64,000 nucleotides of DNA from Kiloniellaceae bacterium (GCA_021776195.1 JAJFGK010000061.1:35281-99280), one strand, 5' to 3'. Numbered from the stretch's first letter, positions 27,199 to 36,382 are shown. Notes: generated by a model not told the origin, from the letters alone. Program-made: numbers and translations.

Positions 27199-28362
27199 CT
27201 AGTTCTGGCCCAGGTCGATCGGCCGCATCAAGGCGCTCGGCAGCTGGTCCACGGCGGTGCAGCCCAGTTGGCTCATGCTCGAGCGCAGCTCTTCCTTCAA
27301 GACCGTCATGACGTGATCGCCACCCTTCTCGCCGAGCGCCGCGACGGCGAACATGAAAGCGCGTCCTCCGAGCACGAAGTCGGCGCCCGAGGCCAGTAGA
27401 CGCGCGGCGTCGAGGCCGCTGCGCAGGCCGCCATCGGCCAGAATGGCGATGTCCGGGCCGGCGGCCCGTTTGATCTCCGACAGGACCTCGACCGGCGCCG
27501 GCGCGGCATCGAGTTGGCGGCCGCCGTGGTTGGAAACCAGCATGCCGTCGACCCCGATGGTCTTGCAGCGCTCGGCATCCTCGGCCGACAGCACGCCCTT
27601 GACCACCAGCTTGCCCGGCCAGGAGTCGCGGATCGCCTTCAGGCGTTCCGGGGTCACGTGGCCGACCGTGAGCTTGGACTGGACCGCGCGGGTGATGGGG
27701 CCGCGGCCGCCGTCGGGAAGATAGCGCTTGATGACCTCGAGGCGCGGGACCCCGGCGGACAGACTGGCAAGCGCCCAGGCCGGGTGGGTGGCGATCTGCC
27801 ACAGGGTGCCCAGATCGAAGCGGAGCGGCACCGACAGACCGTTGCGCAGATCGCGTTCCCGGCGCGTGCCGGTCGGCACATCGATGGTGATCACCAGGAC
27901 CGGATAACCGGCCTGCTTGGCGCGGTCGAGCAGCGAGCGCTCCATTTCGGGATCCACCGGCACATAGAGCTGGAACCAGGCGTGACTGCCGGCGATCGCC
28001 GCGATCTCCTCCAGATCGGCACTGGCAAAGCTGCTGAGCGCGAAGGGCATGTTGTGGCGTTTGGCGGCCGCGGCCAGGATCTCGGCCGCGCGGGGCCAGA
28101 TAATGCCACCCAGCCCAATCGGCGCGACCCCGAAGGGCACATCGTAACGCACACCGAAGAGCGTATGGCTGGTATCCACCGCGTTGGCGTCCCGCAGGTA
28201 ACGCGGCATCAGCTTGACCCCGTCCAGCACCTCGCGGTTGCGCCGCAGACCGACCTCCGGCCCGATGCCGCCGGTGAAGAAATCATGGGCAAAGCGCGGC
28301 AGGCGCTTGCGCGCACCGGCCTCCATGACCGCCACGCTGGGGTATCGTTTGTCGAGGTCCAT
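27199..28362 (-). CDS. FMN-dependent alpha-hydroxy-acid oxidase/dehydrogenase
   Basis: A 387-residue flavoenzyme of the lactate/glycolate/mandelate oxidase family, which oxidises L-2-hydroxy acids to 2-oxo acids. The active-site His and Arg are in SNHGGRQLD, and the FMN phosphate loop is in ILADGGLRSGLDAARLL followed by LGGRAF. The N-terminal FTGGIGPEVGLRRN is typical. It fits the organic-acid theme of the following genes. L-lactate versus mandelate or another acid cannot be decided. Confidence 0.92.
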   Translation of the reverse strand: MDLDKRYPSVAVMEAGARKRLPRFAHDFFTGGIGPEVGLRRNREVLDGVKLMPRYLRDANAVDTSHTLFGVRYDVPFGVAPIGLGGIIWPRAAEILAAAAKRHNMPFALSSFASADLEEIAAIAGSHAWFQLYVPVDPEMERSLLDRAKQAGYPVLVITIDVPTGTRRERDLRNGLSVPLRFDLGTLWQIATHPAWALASLSAGVPRLEVIKRYLPDGGRGPITRAVQSKLTVGHVTPERLKAIRDSWPGKLVVKGVLSAEDAERCKTIGVDGMLVSNHGGRQLDAAPAPVEVLSEIKRAAGPDIAILADGGLRSGLDAARLLASGADFVLGGRAFMFAVAALGEKGGDHVMTVLKEELRSSMSQLGCTAVDQLPSALMRPIDLGQN

Positions 28363-28477
28363 GCGCTACTAGCCCCTGGTTCGGTTCCGGCCCCTGCTTT
28401 GCGGCCCTTGTCTTGTTTCGGCGGGGCCGATAGTTGTCGAAGCGGGCGACAAAGACAAGCGAGGGAGCGCAGCGGGC

Positions 28478-29503
28478 GTGAAGACCATCCCCGAAGGATT
28501 GACCCGGCGTTTCGACCTTGCCGTGGACGACGGCGACACGGCTGCCGCGCTGGGCAATCCGGGCGTCGCCGTGGTCTCGACCGTCGCGCTGATCCTAAAG
28601 ATCGAGGAGGCCTGCTACCATCTCGTCCTGCCCTACTATGAGAGCGACGACGCGACGGTCGGCACCCGGGTCGCGGTCGATCACCTGGCCCCGGCCCGGC
28701 CCGGCGCGCCGGTCGCCGTCACCGCCACCCTGTCCGGCACCCGTGGCCGCCATCTGCTGTTCGAGGTCCTGGTGGAGCAGGCCGGGAGAACGGTGATGCG
28801 CGGCCAGCACAACCGCGCCCTCGTCTCCCTGGAACAATTCCTCGGCGGCCCGGCAAGCGCGCCCGGCGCGATAGCGCCGGAGGTCGAGTTCTGGTTCGAT
28901 TTCCACTCGCCCTGGTGCTACCTGGCGGCCCAGCGTATCGGCGACCTGCTGCGCCGGCAGGGCGGGATGTTGCGGTGGCGCCCGGTCCATCTGGCCAAAC
29001 TGATGGCGGCCATCGACGGGCGCCGGCCGCTGGAGGCCAACCCCGCCTTCGTGCGCTGGTACCGCCAGGATATCGTCGACCAGGCCGCCCGGCTCGGCCT
29101 GCCCTACCGGCCGCACCCGGCCTATCCCCTGAGGCCCTCGCGGGCCCTGCGGGCGGCGCTCTTCGCCGCCGACGAGGACGCGGCGGAGCTCTTCGTGACC
29201 GCCCTGATGCGCGGTTACTGGGCCGAGGAGCGCGACATTTCCGACATCGCCGTGCTACAGACGGTGGCCGAGGCGGCCGGCCTCGACCCGGCCCGCATTC
29301 CTGACGTGGTCGGCGCGCAGGCCTACAAGGATCGATTGGACGCCAACCTGCAGGAGGCCGTCGCCAAGGGCCTTTTCGGACTTCCGGCCATGATTTTCGA
29401 GGGCAAGCTCTACTGGGGCAACGACCACCTGGACCAGCTCGAACAAGCCATCGCCGCCTGGCGCGGCGGCGCAGGACGACAAGAGGAAAAACCGCGACCA
29501 TGA
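28478..29503 (+). CDS. Fusion: FlK-like hotdog thioesterase + 2-hydroxychromene-2-carboxylate isomerase domain
   Basis: A 341-residue two-domain protein. Residues 1-125 match the hotdog thioesterase fold of fluoroacetyl-CoA thioesterase FlK, with Thr35, Glu43, Gly62 and His69 at the same spacing as FlK Thr42, Glu50, Gly69 and His76. Residues 133-335 are a DsbA/GST-kappa-type domain: VEFWFDFHSPWCYLA with the active-site Ser, and a C-terminal GLFGLPAMIFEGKLYWGNDHL. The family of the second domain isomerises hydroxychromene or related carboxylates with glutathione. Start GTG 28478 follows GAGGGAG. It overlaps the next gene by 4 bp. Confidence 0.85.
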   Translation: MKTIPEGLTRRFDLAVDDGDTAAALGNPGVAVVSTVALILKIEEACYHLVLPYYESDDATVGTRVAVDHLAPARPGAPVAVTATLSGTRGRHLLFEVLVEQAGRTVMRGQHNRALVSLEQFLGGPASAPGAIAPEVEFWFDFHSPWCYLAAQRIGDLLRRQGGMLRWRPVHLAKLMAAIDGRRPLEANPAFVRWYRQDIVDQAARLGLPYRPHPAYPLRPSRALRAALFAADEDAAELFVTALMRGYWAEERDISDIAVLQTVAEAAGLDPARIPDVVGAQAYKDRLDANLQEAVAKGLFGLPAMIFEGKLYWGNDHLDQLEQAIAAWRGGAGRQEEKPRP

Positions 29504-30192
29504 CCGAGAGAACCGTCAGCTTCTACTTCGACTACATCTCGCCCTACGTCTATTTCGCCTGGCCGGAGCTGCGCAAGATAACGGCGCGCCACGGCTGCAC
29601 GCTGGCCCCGGTCCCGGTGCTCTTCGCCGGCCTGCTGACCGCCCAGGGCAATATCGGCCCCGCGGAGATCCCGGCAAAGCGGGTCTATGTGTTCCGCGAT
29701 GCCCAACGTCTGGCGCGCGATCTGGACCGGCCCTTCCGCTGCCCGCCCTCGCACCCCTTTCGCCCCCTGCTGCCGCTGCGTGTCACCAGCGCGGTCGAGC
29801 GGCCCGAGCCGCGCGCCCAGGTCATCGACGCCCTGCTCGACGCGGTCTGGGGCCGGGGCCGGGCGATCGACAGCCCCGAGACCATCGCCGTCGCCCTGGC
29901 CGGTACCGGCCTCGACTCTCAGGACCTGGTCGAGAAGGCCGGCGCGCCAGAGACCAAGGCAGCGCTCAGGGACCAGACCGACGCGGCGGTGGCGCGCGGC
30001 GTCTTCGGCGTGCCCAGCATGATGGTGGGGGAAGAACTTTTCTGGGGCTTCGATTCCCTGGCCCACCTGGACCGCCACCTGGCCGGCGAGCCCGCCTACG
30101 ACGAGGCCGAACTGCAGCGCTGGCGCGAGGTCCCGGCGACCGCCGGGCGCAAGCGCGACAATCTGGAGAACCTCTCCCTCCTGCGGGATTGA
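29500..30192 (+). CDS. 2-hydroxychromene-2-carboxylate isomerase / DsbA-family protein
   Basis: A 230-residue single-domain relative of the second half of the preceding protein. It starts with VSFYFDYISPYVYFAWPEL and ends with GVFGVPSMMVGEELFWGFDSLAHL, the active-site and C-terminal marks of the isomerase family. The ATG overlaps the upstream stop as ATGA, so the two are translated together. The enzyme would use glutathione for cis-trans or ring-opening isomerisation, as in naphthalene-type degradation. Its exact substrate is unknown. Confidence 0.85.
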   Translation: MTERTVSFYFDYISPYVYFAWPELRKITARHGCTLAPVPVLFAGLLTAQGNIGPAEIPAKRVYVFRDAQRLARDLDRPFRCPPSHPFRPLLPLRVTSAVERPEPRAQVIDALLDAVWGRGRAIDSPETIAVALAGTGLDSQDLVEKAGAPETKAALRDQTDAAVARGVFGVPSMMVGEELFWGFDSLAHLDRHLAGEPAYDEAELQRWREVPATAGRKRDNLENLSLLRD

Positions 30193-30212
30193 TCCGGCCC
30201 GAACCGCGGCTG

Positions 30213-31373
30213 TCACTCGACGGCAAAGGCGCGCAGGAAGTCCGGGTCCGGCGTCACCCCCAGCCCGGGGCCTTGCGGCACGCCGACCGTGCCGTCCTGG
30301 GCCGCGACCTGACCCCTGACGTCGAGCGGCTCGGTCAGCAGCTCGTCGGTGAAGCGGTTGGGTGTGCTGTCGAACTCGAACATCGGCTGGGCCGGGTGCA
30401 GGCCGCCGGGCAGGTCGGGCAGCGCGGCCAGCAGGTGCAGATTGGTGGCCAGCGAGACCGCCGAGCCCCAGACATGGTTCACCACCGGCAGGAAGTGGGT
30501 CTGACAGAGCGTGACCACCTTCAGGTACTCGCTGATCCCGCCGAGGCCGCAGACCTCGGGCTGGGCGATGTCGAGACAGCCCCCGGCGATCAGGTCGCGC
30601 CAGCCCCAGCGGGTGAACTCGGCCTCGCCGCCGGCGATGTTGACCCGCAGGCGGTTGCGCAGGTGGCGATAGCCGGCGCGGTCCTCCGGCGCCACCGGTT
30701 CCTCGAACCAGTAGACGCCCAGCGCATCCAAGGCCTGCCCGACGGCCAGCGCGTCCCGGGCGTCGTAGGCATGGTTGGCATCGACCATCAGGCGGAAATC
30801 GTCGCCCAGCGCGCCGCGCACCGCCTCGACCAGCTTGATGTCCTCGCCGACTCCCAGACCCACCTTCATCTTGGTGGCACGGTAGCCGGCCGCCTTGATC
30901 GCCGCGGCCTCCTCGGCGAAGGCGGCGGCGAGTTCGGGCACCTTGCGTAGCATCATGCCGTAGCCATAGGTCGGGATGCGCGCGCGAAAAGCGCCGCCGA
31001 TCAACTTGTGCAGCGGCAGGCCGGCGACCTTGCCGGCGATGTCCCAGAGCGCGATGTCGACGCCGGAAAGCGCCTGGACCGGCATGCCCTTCTGGCCGTG
31101 GTCGCGCAGCCGGTTGTAGACGAAGTGCCAGAGCACCTCCCGGTCCAGCGGATCGCGCCCCAGCACCAGCGGCTGGATCACCTGCTCGACGATCGCCCGG
31201 TTGGCCAGGGCCACCGTGCCCGGACCGAAGCACTCGCCCCAGCCGGTGATGCCCTCGTCGGTCGTCACCTCCACCAGATGGGCGCTGCGCCGGCTGTAGT
31301 ACTGCTGCGAGTAGCCGAGTTCCTCACCCAGGTCGTAGCCCAGCACGTGGCTCTTGATCCCGGTGATGATCAT
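30213..31373 (-). CDS. Mandelate racemase/muconate-lactonizing-family dehydratase
   Basis: A 386-residue enolase-superfamily enzyme. The catalytic pair Lys-x-Lys is in ATKMKVGLG. Metal ligands are Asp in MVDANHAY, Glu in WFEEPV and Glu in GGEAEF. The general acid/base His is in VVNHVWGS. Such enzymes dehydrate sugar acids or epimerise hydroxy acids after abstracting the alpha proton. ATG 31373 is supported by AAAGGA 6-10 bases upstream. It is divergent from an MFS transporter gene, likely its uptake partner. Confidence 0.92.
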   Translation of the reverse strand: MIITGIKSHVLGYDLGEELGYSQQYYSRRSAHLVEVTTDEGITGWGECFGPGTVALANRAIVEQVIQPLVLGRDPLDREVLWHFVYNRLRDHGQKGMPVQALSGVDIALWDIAGKVAGLPLHKLIGGAFRARIPTYGYGMMLRKVPELAAAFAEEAAAIKAAGYRATKMKVGLGVGEDIKLVEAVRGALGDDFRLMVDANHAYDARDALAVGQALDALGVYWFEEPVAPEDRAGYRHLRNRLRVNIAGGEAEFTRWGWRDLIAGGCLDIAQPEVCGLGGISEYLKVVTLCQTHFLPVVNHVWGSAVSLATNLHLLAALPDLPGGLHPAQPMFEFDSTPNRFTDELLTEPLDVRGQVAAQDGTVGVPQGPGLGVTPDPDFLRAFAVE

Positions 31374-31461
31374 GACGGTCCTTTCGAAGCGATCTATCCT
31401 GGGCCATCTTGCTGGCAAGGGGCCGGCCGGTCGAGGGGACAATAGGGGGGAAAGGCCAGCA

Positions 31462-32847
31462 ATGACGGCGACCGCGCGCCGACCGGGAGGCAAGACAGTC
31501 GCCGGCTTCGCCGCGCTCGCCCTGGGCGTCCTGCTGGTGCCGTTGGATTCGGCCGTCAACGTGGCCTTCCCGCTGATCGTCGCGGATCTCGGCCAGGCAC
31601 CCGGCGCGATCCGTTGGGTGGTGATCTGCTACGTCCTGACCTATGCCAGCCTGATGCTGCTCTGCGGCCATCTGGGCGACCGGATCGGACACCGCCGGGT
31701 CTTCACCGCCGGGCTGCTGGTCAGCGCCCTGGCCTTCTTTCTCTGCGCCACGGCCACCAGCTTCGCCTGGCTCCTGGTCTTTCGCCTGCTGCAGGGCCTC
31801 GGCGGCGCCCTGGTGCTGAGCTGCGGCGCGGCCCTGGCCACGGCCCTGATGTCCGGCGCCCGGCGCGGCCAGGCCTTGGGCTTCTACACCCTGCTGTTTG
31901 GGCTCGGCATGGGCCTCGGCCCCCTGATCGCCGGCGCGTTGGTCGAGCACTGGGGCTGGCCGGCGGTCTTCTGGTTTCGCCTGCCCCTGGCCCTGGCGGC
32001 GCTCGTCCTGGTCGCCGGGCTGCCTCGGGCCAGGCCGCCGGCCGGCGACGGCCGCGCCGACCTGGCCGGCGCCCTGCTGCTGGTGCTGGGCCTGGCCGGC
32101 GCCCTGCTGGCCCTGGACGGCGCCACCGGCCGCGGCTTCGGACCCCTGGCCACCGGGCTCCTGTCAGGCGTTGCGCTGGCCGCCTTCTGGATCTTCGCGC
32201 GGCGGGCCCGGCGCAAGGCCGATGCGATTTTGCGCCCGATCCACTTTCGCGATCCCGCCGTGGCGCTGCTGGCCGGCGGCAACCTGCTGCTCAACTTCGC
32301 GGTCTTCGCCCTGCCGCTGCTCGTGCCCTTCGCCCTGGCCCCCCTGGGCCAACCCCTGGTCGGCCTGGCCCTGGCCGCCGCGCCGCTGGGCTTCGTCGCT
32401 GGGGCGCTGGCGGCCGCCAGGATGATGCCCCGCCAGGACCCGGCCCGCCTCGCGTTCGTGGCCTGTCTTCTGGCCGCGCTAGGCCTGGGCGTCACGGCTC
32501 TTCTCGCGGATTCATTTGGCATTGCCGCCCTGCTCGGCGCATTTCTCCTCATCGGCCTCGGCCAGGGCCTCTACCAGTCCGCCACAACCTCGCTCTTCGT
32601 GGCGCGGCTGCCGGCGACAGAGCGCGGCGTGGCCGGGTCCCTGGAGCTGGTCACCCGCACCTTCGGTCTGGTCGCCTGCGCCAGCCTGCTGTCCGGGCTT
32701 TTGCCCGCCGACCGGGCGGATGGCGCAACGGCCGCTCTGTCCCAGGGCGCCGGCCTGGCCGCCGGCCTGCTGGCCGTCTTTCTGCTCTTGACCCTGTTGC
32801 GCCCAAAGCTCTGGTTCGGCGCGGCGTCTGCACGTACAAGGGATTGA
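31462..32847 (+). CDS. MFS transporter (DHA2-like)
   Basis: A 461-residue major facilitator with about 14 hydrophobic segments. The loop motif GDRIGHRRVFTAG between helices 2 and 3 and the antiporter-like GGALVLSCGAALATALM are visible. This subfamily usually exports drugs or organic acids but some members import. ATG 31462 follows GGGGGG-AAAGG. Its place between two enolase-superfamily dehydratase genes suggests it moves their substrate or product. Confidence 0.85.
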   Translation: MTATARRPGGKTVAGFAALALGVLLVPLDSAVNVAFPLIVADLGQAPGAIRWVVICYVLTYASLMLLCGHLGDRIGHRRVFTAGLLVSALAFFLCATATSFAWLLVFRLLQGLGGALVLSCGAALATALMSGARRGQALGFYTLLFGLGMGLGPLIAGALVEHWGWPAVFWFRLPLALAALVLVAGLPRARPPAGDGRADLAGALLLVLGLAGALLALDGATGRGFGPLATGLLSGVALAAFWIFARRARRKADAILRPIHFRDPAVALLAGGNLLLNFAVFALPLLVPFALAPLGQPLVGLALAAAPLGFVAGALAAARMMPRQDPARLAFVACLLAALGLGVTALLADSFGIAALLGAFLLIGLGQGLYQSATTSLFVARLPATERGVAGSLELVTRTFGLVACASLLSGLLPADRADGATAALSQGAGLAAGLLAVFLLLTLLRPKLWFGAASARTRD

Positions 32848-32880
32848 CTGCCCAGCGGAAGGCTACCAGGGAGCGACCCT

Positions 32881-34089
32881 ATGGACAGCACCATCACCCA
32901 GGTCGAGACCCTGCGGCTCGACGAGTTCCCCAACGTGCTCTGGGTTCGCCTCCATTGCGCCGGCGGGCCCATCGGCCTGGGCGAGACCTTCTTCATCGCC
33001 GCCCCGGTCGAGGCCTATATTCACGACTACGCCGCGCCGCTGCTGCTCGGCGAGGATGCCCTGCGCATCGAGCACCTGCGCAAGAAACTGCGCCCCTATG
33101 TCGGCCACCAGGCGCCCGGCGCCGAGATCCGCGGCAACTCGGCCATCGACATCGCGCTTTGGGACCTCTTCGGCAAGGTCGTCGGCCAGCCGCTCTATCA
33201 ACTGCTGGGCGGACGGACCCGTGAGTGGGTGCGGACCTACAATACCTGCGCCGGCTACCGCTACGTGCGCGGCGGGCGCGGTCAGGATTCCTCCAACTGG
33301 GGCGTCGGCGGGGCGGCCGAGGGCCCCTACGAGGACCTTGAGGGCTTCCTGACCCGGGCCGACGATGTCGCCAAGAGCCTGCTGGAAAGCGGCATCGGCG
33401 GCATGAAGATCTGGCCCTTCGACCGCTACGCCGAAGCCTCTCACGGTCTTCACATCAGCAAGGCCGAGCTGCGCGAGGGCTGCGAGCCCTTCGCCAAGAT
33501 CCGCGACGCCGTCGGCGAGGACATGCAGATCATGCTGGAGCTGCATTCCCTCTGGTCGCTGCCGGCGGCGGTCGAGATCGCCCGCGCGGTCGAGCCCTTC
33601 GACGTCTACTGGATCGAAGACCCGATCCAGGCCAACGCCCTGGGCTCGTTGGCCGACTTCAAGCAGGAGACCGGCGCCCGGGTCACCGCCAGCGAGACCA
33701 TCGCCACGCGCCAGGGCTTTCGCGACCTGATGGAGCGCGGCGCCGTCGACATCGTGATGTTCGACATCGGCTGGGTCGGCGGATTGACCGAGGCCAAGGC
33801 CATCACCGCCATGGCCGAGGCCTATCACCTGCCGGTCGCCCCCCACGACTGCACCGGCCCGGTCGGCTACACCGTCTCGACCCACCTGTCGGTCAGCGCG
33901 CCCAACGCGATCATCCAGGAATCGGTGCGCGCCTTTTACACCGGCTGGTACCAGGAACTGGTGACCGCGGTGCCGGAGATGATGGACGGCCAGGTCCGCC
34001 CGCCGGAGGGCCCGGGCCTCGGCCAGGAACTGCTGCCGGGCCTGTGGGAGCGGCCCGACGCCCGAGTCCAGATCAGCGGGGGAGTCTGA
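32881..34089 (+). CDS. Mandelate racemase/muconate-lactonizing-family dehydratase (galactonate-type)
   Basis: A 402-residue member of the enolase superfamily. It has GGMKIWPFD, LELHSLWSL, YWIEDPIQ, TASETIATRQ and VAPHDCTGPVGY, the order seen in galactonate and related acid-sugar dehydratases with Asp/Glu ligands and a His acid/base. It starts 34 bp after the MFS gene, so both should be in one operon. Together with the divergent relative it points to catabolism of an aldonic or other sugar acid. Confidence 0.9.
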   Translation: MDSTITQVETLRLDEFPNVLWVRLHCAGGPIGLGETFFIAAPVEAYIHDYAAPLLLGEDALRIEHLRKKLRPYVGHQAPGAEIRGNSAIDIALWDLFGKVVGQPLYQLLGGRTREWVRTYNTCAGYRYVRGGRGQDSSNWGVGGAAEGPYEDLEGFLTRADDVAKSLLESGIGGMKIWPFDRYAEASHGLHISKAELREGCEPFAKIRDAVGEDMQIMLELHSLWSLPAAVEIARAVEPFDVYWIEDPIQANALGSLADFKQETGARVTASETIATRQGFRDLMERGAVDIVMFDIGWVGGLTEAKAITAMAEAYHLPVAPHDCTGPVGYTVSTHLSVSAPNAIIQESVRAFYTGWYQELVTAVPEMMDGQVRPPEGPGLGQELLPGLWERPDARVQISGGV

Positions 34090-34113
34090 GCCTTGCCGGG
34101 AGAGATTTGAGGC

Positions 34114-35223
34114 GTGTTCGACGACAGCCACGACCAGCCGGAGGCGCCAGGCGCAAGCGCGGTCCGAGAACGCTTCGACCGGCGCTACATTCTCCTCGCC
34201 CTGGCCCCCCTGGGCGCCTATGTCCTGCTCTATCTGTCCATCGAGGCGATGCGGAACATGGGGATCGAGTTCCGCACCATCCATGCCTTCCAGTTTGTCG
34301 AGGTCGCGGCCAGCGAGACCAAGTACCGCTACCTCTGGGTCAGCGCGTTCCTGGTCTCGGCCGCCGTCACCGTCGCCGTGATCGCGGCGGCGGGTTTCTC
34401 GCTCCTCGCCCAGACACCGCGCCGGGACCGCCGCCTGGTCTGGTCGCTAATCGCCCTGATCGTCGGGGTCATCACGCTCTACGAGGGCTATGGCGTCAGC
34501 TGCGCCACACCGCAGGGAGAGGGCCCGCCCGTGGGGCTTTGCGGTGCCTTGCAAAACGATTGGTGGTACGAATCCCTGGGCAAGGATCTCTATCAGGAAA
34601 CCCTGGGCCGGCTTCCGATCACAGCCGATCCTCTGGCGGTTCCGGTCGCGGACTTCGAGGACTCCGCCCTGGCGCGGCTGGAGTCGGCTCTGGTCGCGCT
34701 CAAGTTCCTCGGCACCCTCGCCCTGGTGCTGATTGCCGCGGGATCGATCCTCACCCTGACCCGGCCGGAGGCCGCCGGACCGCGAGATTCCGCCGTCGCC
34801 GCCGTCCAGGCCGAATTCCTGGCCGGCAAGGTCGCCCTCCTGCGGCGCTACCTCTACCTGGGATCGGCGGCCTACGTCTTTGCCATCATCGCGATGATCT
34901 CCTGGATGCTCTGGCCCCTGCCCTTCCTCGACGGCGCCCAGGCGCGGTCGGACTATCACCAGTTGGTGATCGGCTCGGCGATCCTTCAGGGCGTGGGTTA
35001 CACGATCTCGATCGCCGCCATCTACCTGCCGCCGGCCCTGCTGCTGCGCCAGCGCATCGTCCGCCTGGCCAAGGAAGCCATGGCCGGCCATGAGGCGGTC
35101 GAGGCCGAGACCTGGCTGCAGCAGCGCGGCCTCCAGTTCCGGCCGTTGGACGAGCTGCGCCAGATGGGCGCCCTCCTGATGCCGGCCCTGATCAGCGGCC
35201 TGCCCCTGCTGATGAATTTCTAG
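34114..35223 (+). CDS. Hypothetical multi-pass membrane protein
   Basis: A 369-residue protein I do not recognise. It starts at GTG 34114 and has about six hydrophobic helices (near 25-44, 75-99, 108-125, 202-220, 245-270 and 285-310) with a periplasmic region between helices 3 and 4 holding two Cys (SCATPQ and GLCGAL). It follows the sugar-acid operon by 24 bp and may be its last gene. A strong terminator lies behind it. Confidence 0.7.
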   Translation: MFDDSHDQPEAPGASAVRERFDRRYILLALAPLGAYVLLYLSIEAMRNMGIEFRTIHAFQFVEVAASETKYRYLWVSAFLVSAAVTVAVIAAAGFSLLAQTPRRDRRLVWSLIALIVGVITLYEGYGVSCATPQGEGPPVGLCGALQNDWWYESLGKDLYQETLGRLPITADPLAVPVADFEDSALARLESALVALKFLGTLALVLIAAGSILTLTRPEAAGPRDSAVAAVQAEFLAGKVALLRRYLYLGSAAYVFAIIAMISWMLWPLPFLDGAQARSDYHQLVIGSAILQGVGYTISIAAIYLPPALLLRQRIVRLAKEAMAGHEAVEAETWLQQRGLQFRPLDELRQMGALLMPALISGLPLLMNF

Positions 35224-35259
35224 GACAGGCGCTGTAGTTACTGGGGTCACTCTTCTGGT

Positions 35260-35364
35260 CGTCACCCCGGAAAGCCTGCCAAGGCTTATCCGGGGTCTTT
35301 TTGCCAATCGTACTCGGTCGGCCCGAGACCCCGGCTCCACCCTGACGGGCGGTCCGGGGTGACG
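35260..35364. repeat. Palindromic intergenic repeat, copy 2
   Basis: A 105-bp element with perfect 12-bp terminal inverted repeats (CGTCACCCCGGA and TCCGGGGTGACG). It shares its end sequences and the block CCCGAGACCCCGGCTC (35322-35337) with the repeat region near 24.5 kb. It lies between convergent genes. Inside is a terminator-like hairpin. It is probably a dispersed repeat of the REP/BIME type; a wider genomic copy number is not visible here. Confidence 0.65.
35265..35302 (+). terminator. Rho-independent terminator inside repeat copy 2
   Basis: A hairpin with 13-14-bp arms and one bulge (CCCCGGAAAGCCT paired with AGGCTTATCCGGGG over a GCCA loop) is followed by TCTTTTT. It sits 41 bp past the stop of the membrane-protein gene and reads on the plus strand. 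Confidence 0.65.
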
Positions 35365-35413
35365 CCCAGATTGAGCGGGCAACCCCAACCGTATTCGAAG
35401 GAGCGCGCCGTCC

Positions 35414-36184
35414 CTAAACCGCCGTGATGCCGCCGTCGACCACCAGCTCGGCGCCGGTGACGTGGCGGGCCTCGTCGGAGGCGAGGAAGAGGATGCAGTT
35501 GGCGACGTCGATAGGCTCGCCGACCTCGCCCGAGGGGGTCCGTTCCAAGAGGGCCTTCCAGTTGGCATCGACGTCGCCGCCGTAGCTTTGCATAAGCGCC
35601 GTGCCCATGGCGGTGGCAATGGGTCCGGGATGGACCGAGTTGCAGCGGATCCGGTAGCCCTTGCGGCCGCAGTCCACCGCCACCGACTTGGTGAGCTGGC
35701 GCACCGCGGCCTTGGAGGCGCCGTAGGCCGCGATATGCGGGGTCCCGATGATCCCGGCGATCGAGGAGAGATTGACGATCGCCCCGCCACGCGCCTTCAT
35801 CGCCGCCACCCCGGCCCGGCAGCCCAGAAACACGCCCTCGACATTGACCGCCTGCACCGCCCGCCACTGTTCCAGATCTGTGGTTTCGATGGTCTGGCTG
35901 ACCTCGGTGGTCAGGATGCCGGCGTTGTTGACGAGAATGTCGAGACCGCCCTCGGCGGCAGAGACCGCGGTCATGACCCGGTCCCAGTCCGCCTCCAGGC
36001 GCACATCGTGCTGGTGATGGGCGGTACCGGCGCCGAGTTCGGCGGCGGCGGCCCGCGCCGCCTCGGCCGAGAGATCGGTGATCGTGACCCGGGCGCCCTC
36101 TTCGATCAGGCGGCGGGCCGTGACCAGACCGATTCCAGTGGCAGCCCCGGTGACCAGGGCTACCTTGTGTGCAACGCGACCCAT
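35414..36184 (-). CDS. SDR-family oxidoreductase
   Basis: A 256-residue short-chain dehydrogenase. The NAD(P)-binding motif is TGAATGIG, NNAG is present, and the active site holds Ser in SSIAGI and Tyr-x3-Lys in YGASK. It should oxidise a hydroxy group or reduce a ketone. ATG 36184 has GGGAGGA upstream and cuts off a long spurious upstream frame. It is divergent from the TPR/dimethylformamidase-like genes. Confidence 0.92.
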   Translation of the reverse strand: MGRVAHKVALVTGAATGIGLVTARRLIEEGARVTITDLSAEAARAAAAELGAGTAHHQHDVRLEADWDRVMTAVSAAEGGLDILVNNAGILTTEVSQTIETTDLEQWRAVQAVNVEGVFLGCRAGVAAMKARGGAIVNLSSIAGIIGTPHIAAYGASKAAVRQLTKSVAVDCGRKGYRIRCNSVHPGPIATAMGTALMQSYGGDVDANWKALLERTPSGEVGEPIDVANCILFLASDEARHVTGAELVVDGGITAV

Positions 36185-36382
36185 AGACGGTCCTCCCGGC
36201 TTCGCCCGACGCCGACCGACCGGCGCAATGGCAAGGCACGCGATAGCATCATTCTCCGCCCCATCAAGCAAGAGCCAGGTCCTCACCCTGGGCCCCGTCC
36301 GGTGCGAATATTCAGGCTCGTCGCCCCTGGCCGAGTGCGATAGCCTAGCGCCAAAGAAGACAGCGGCGACAGGGGTGCGGCA

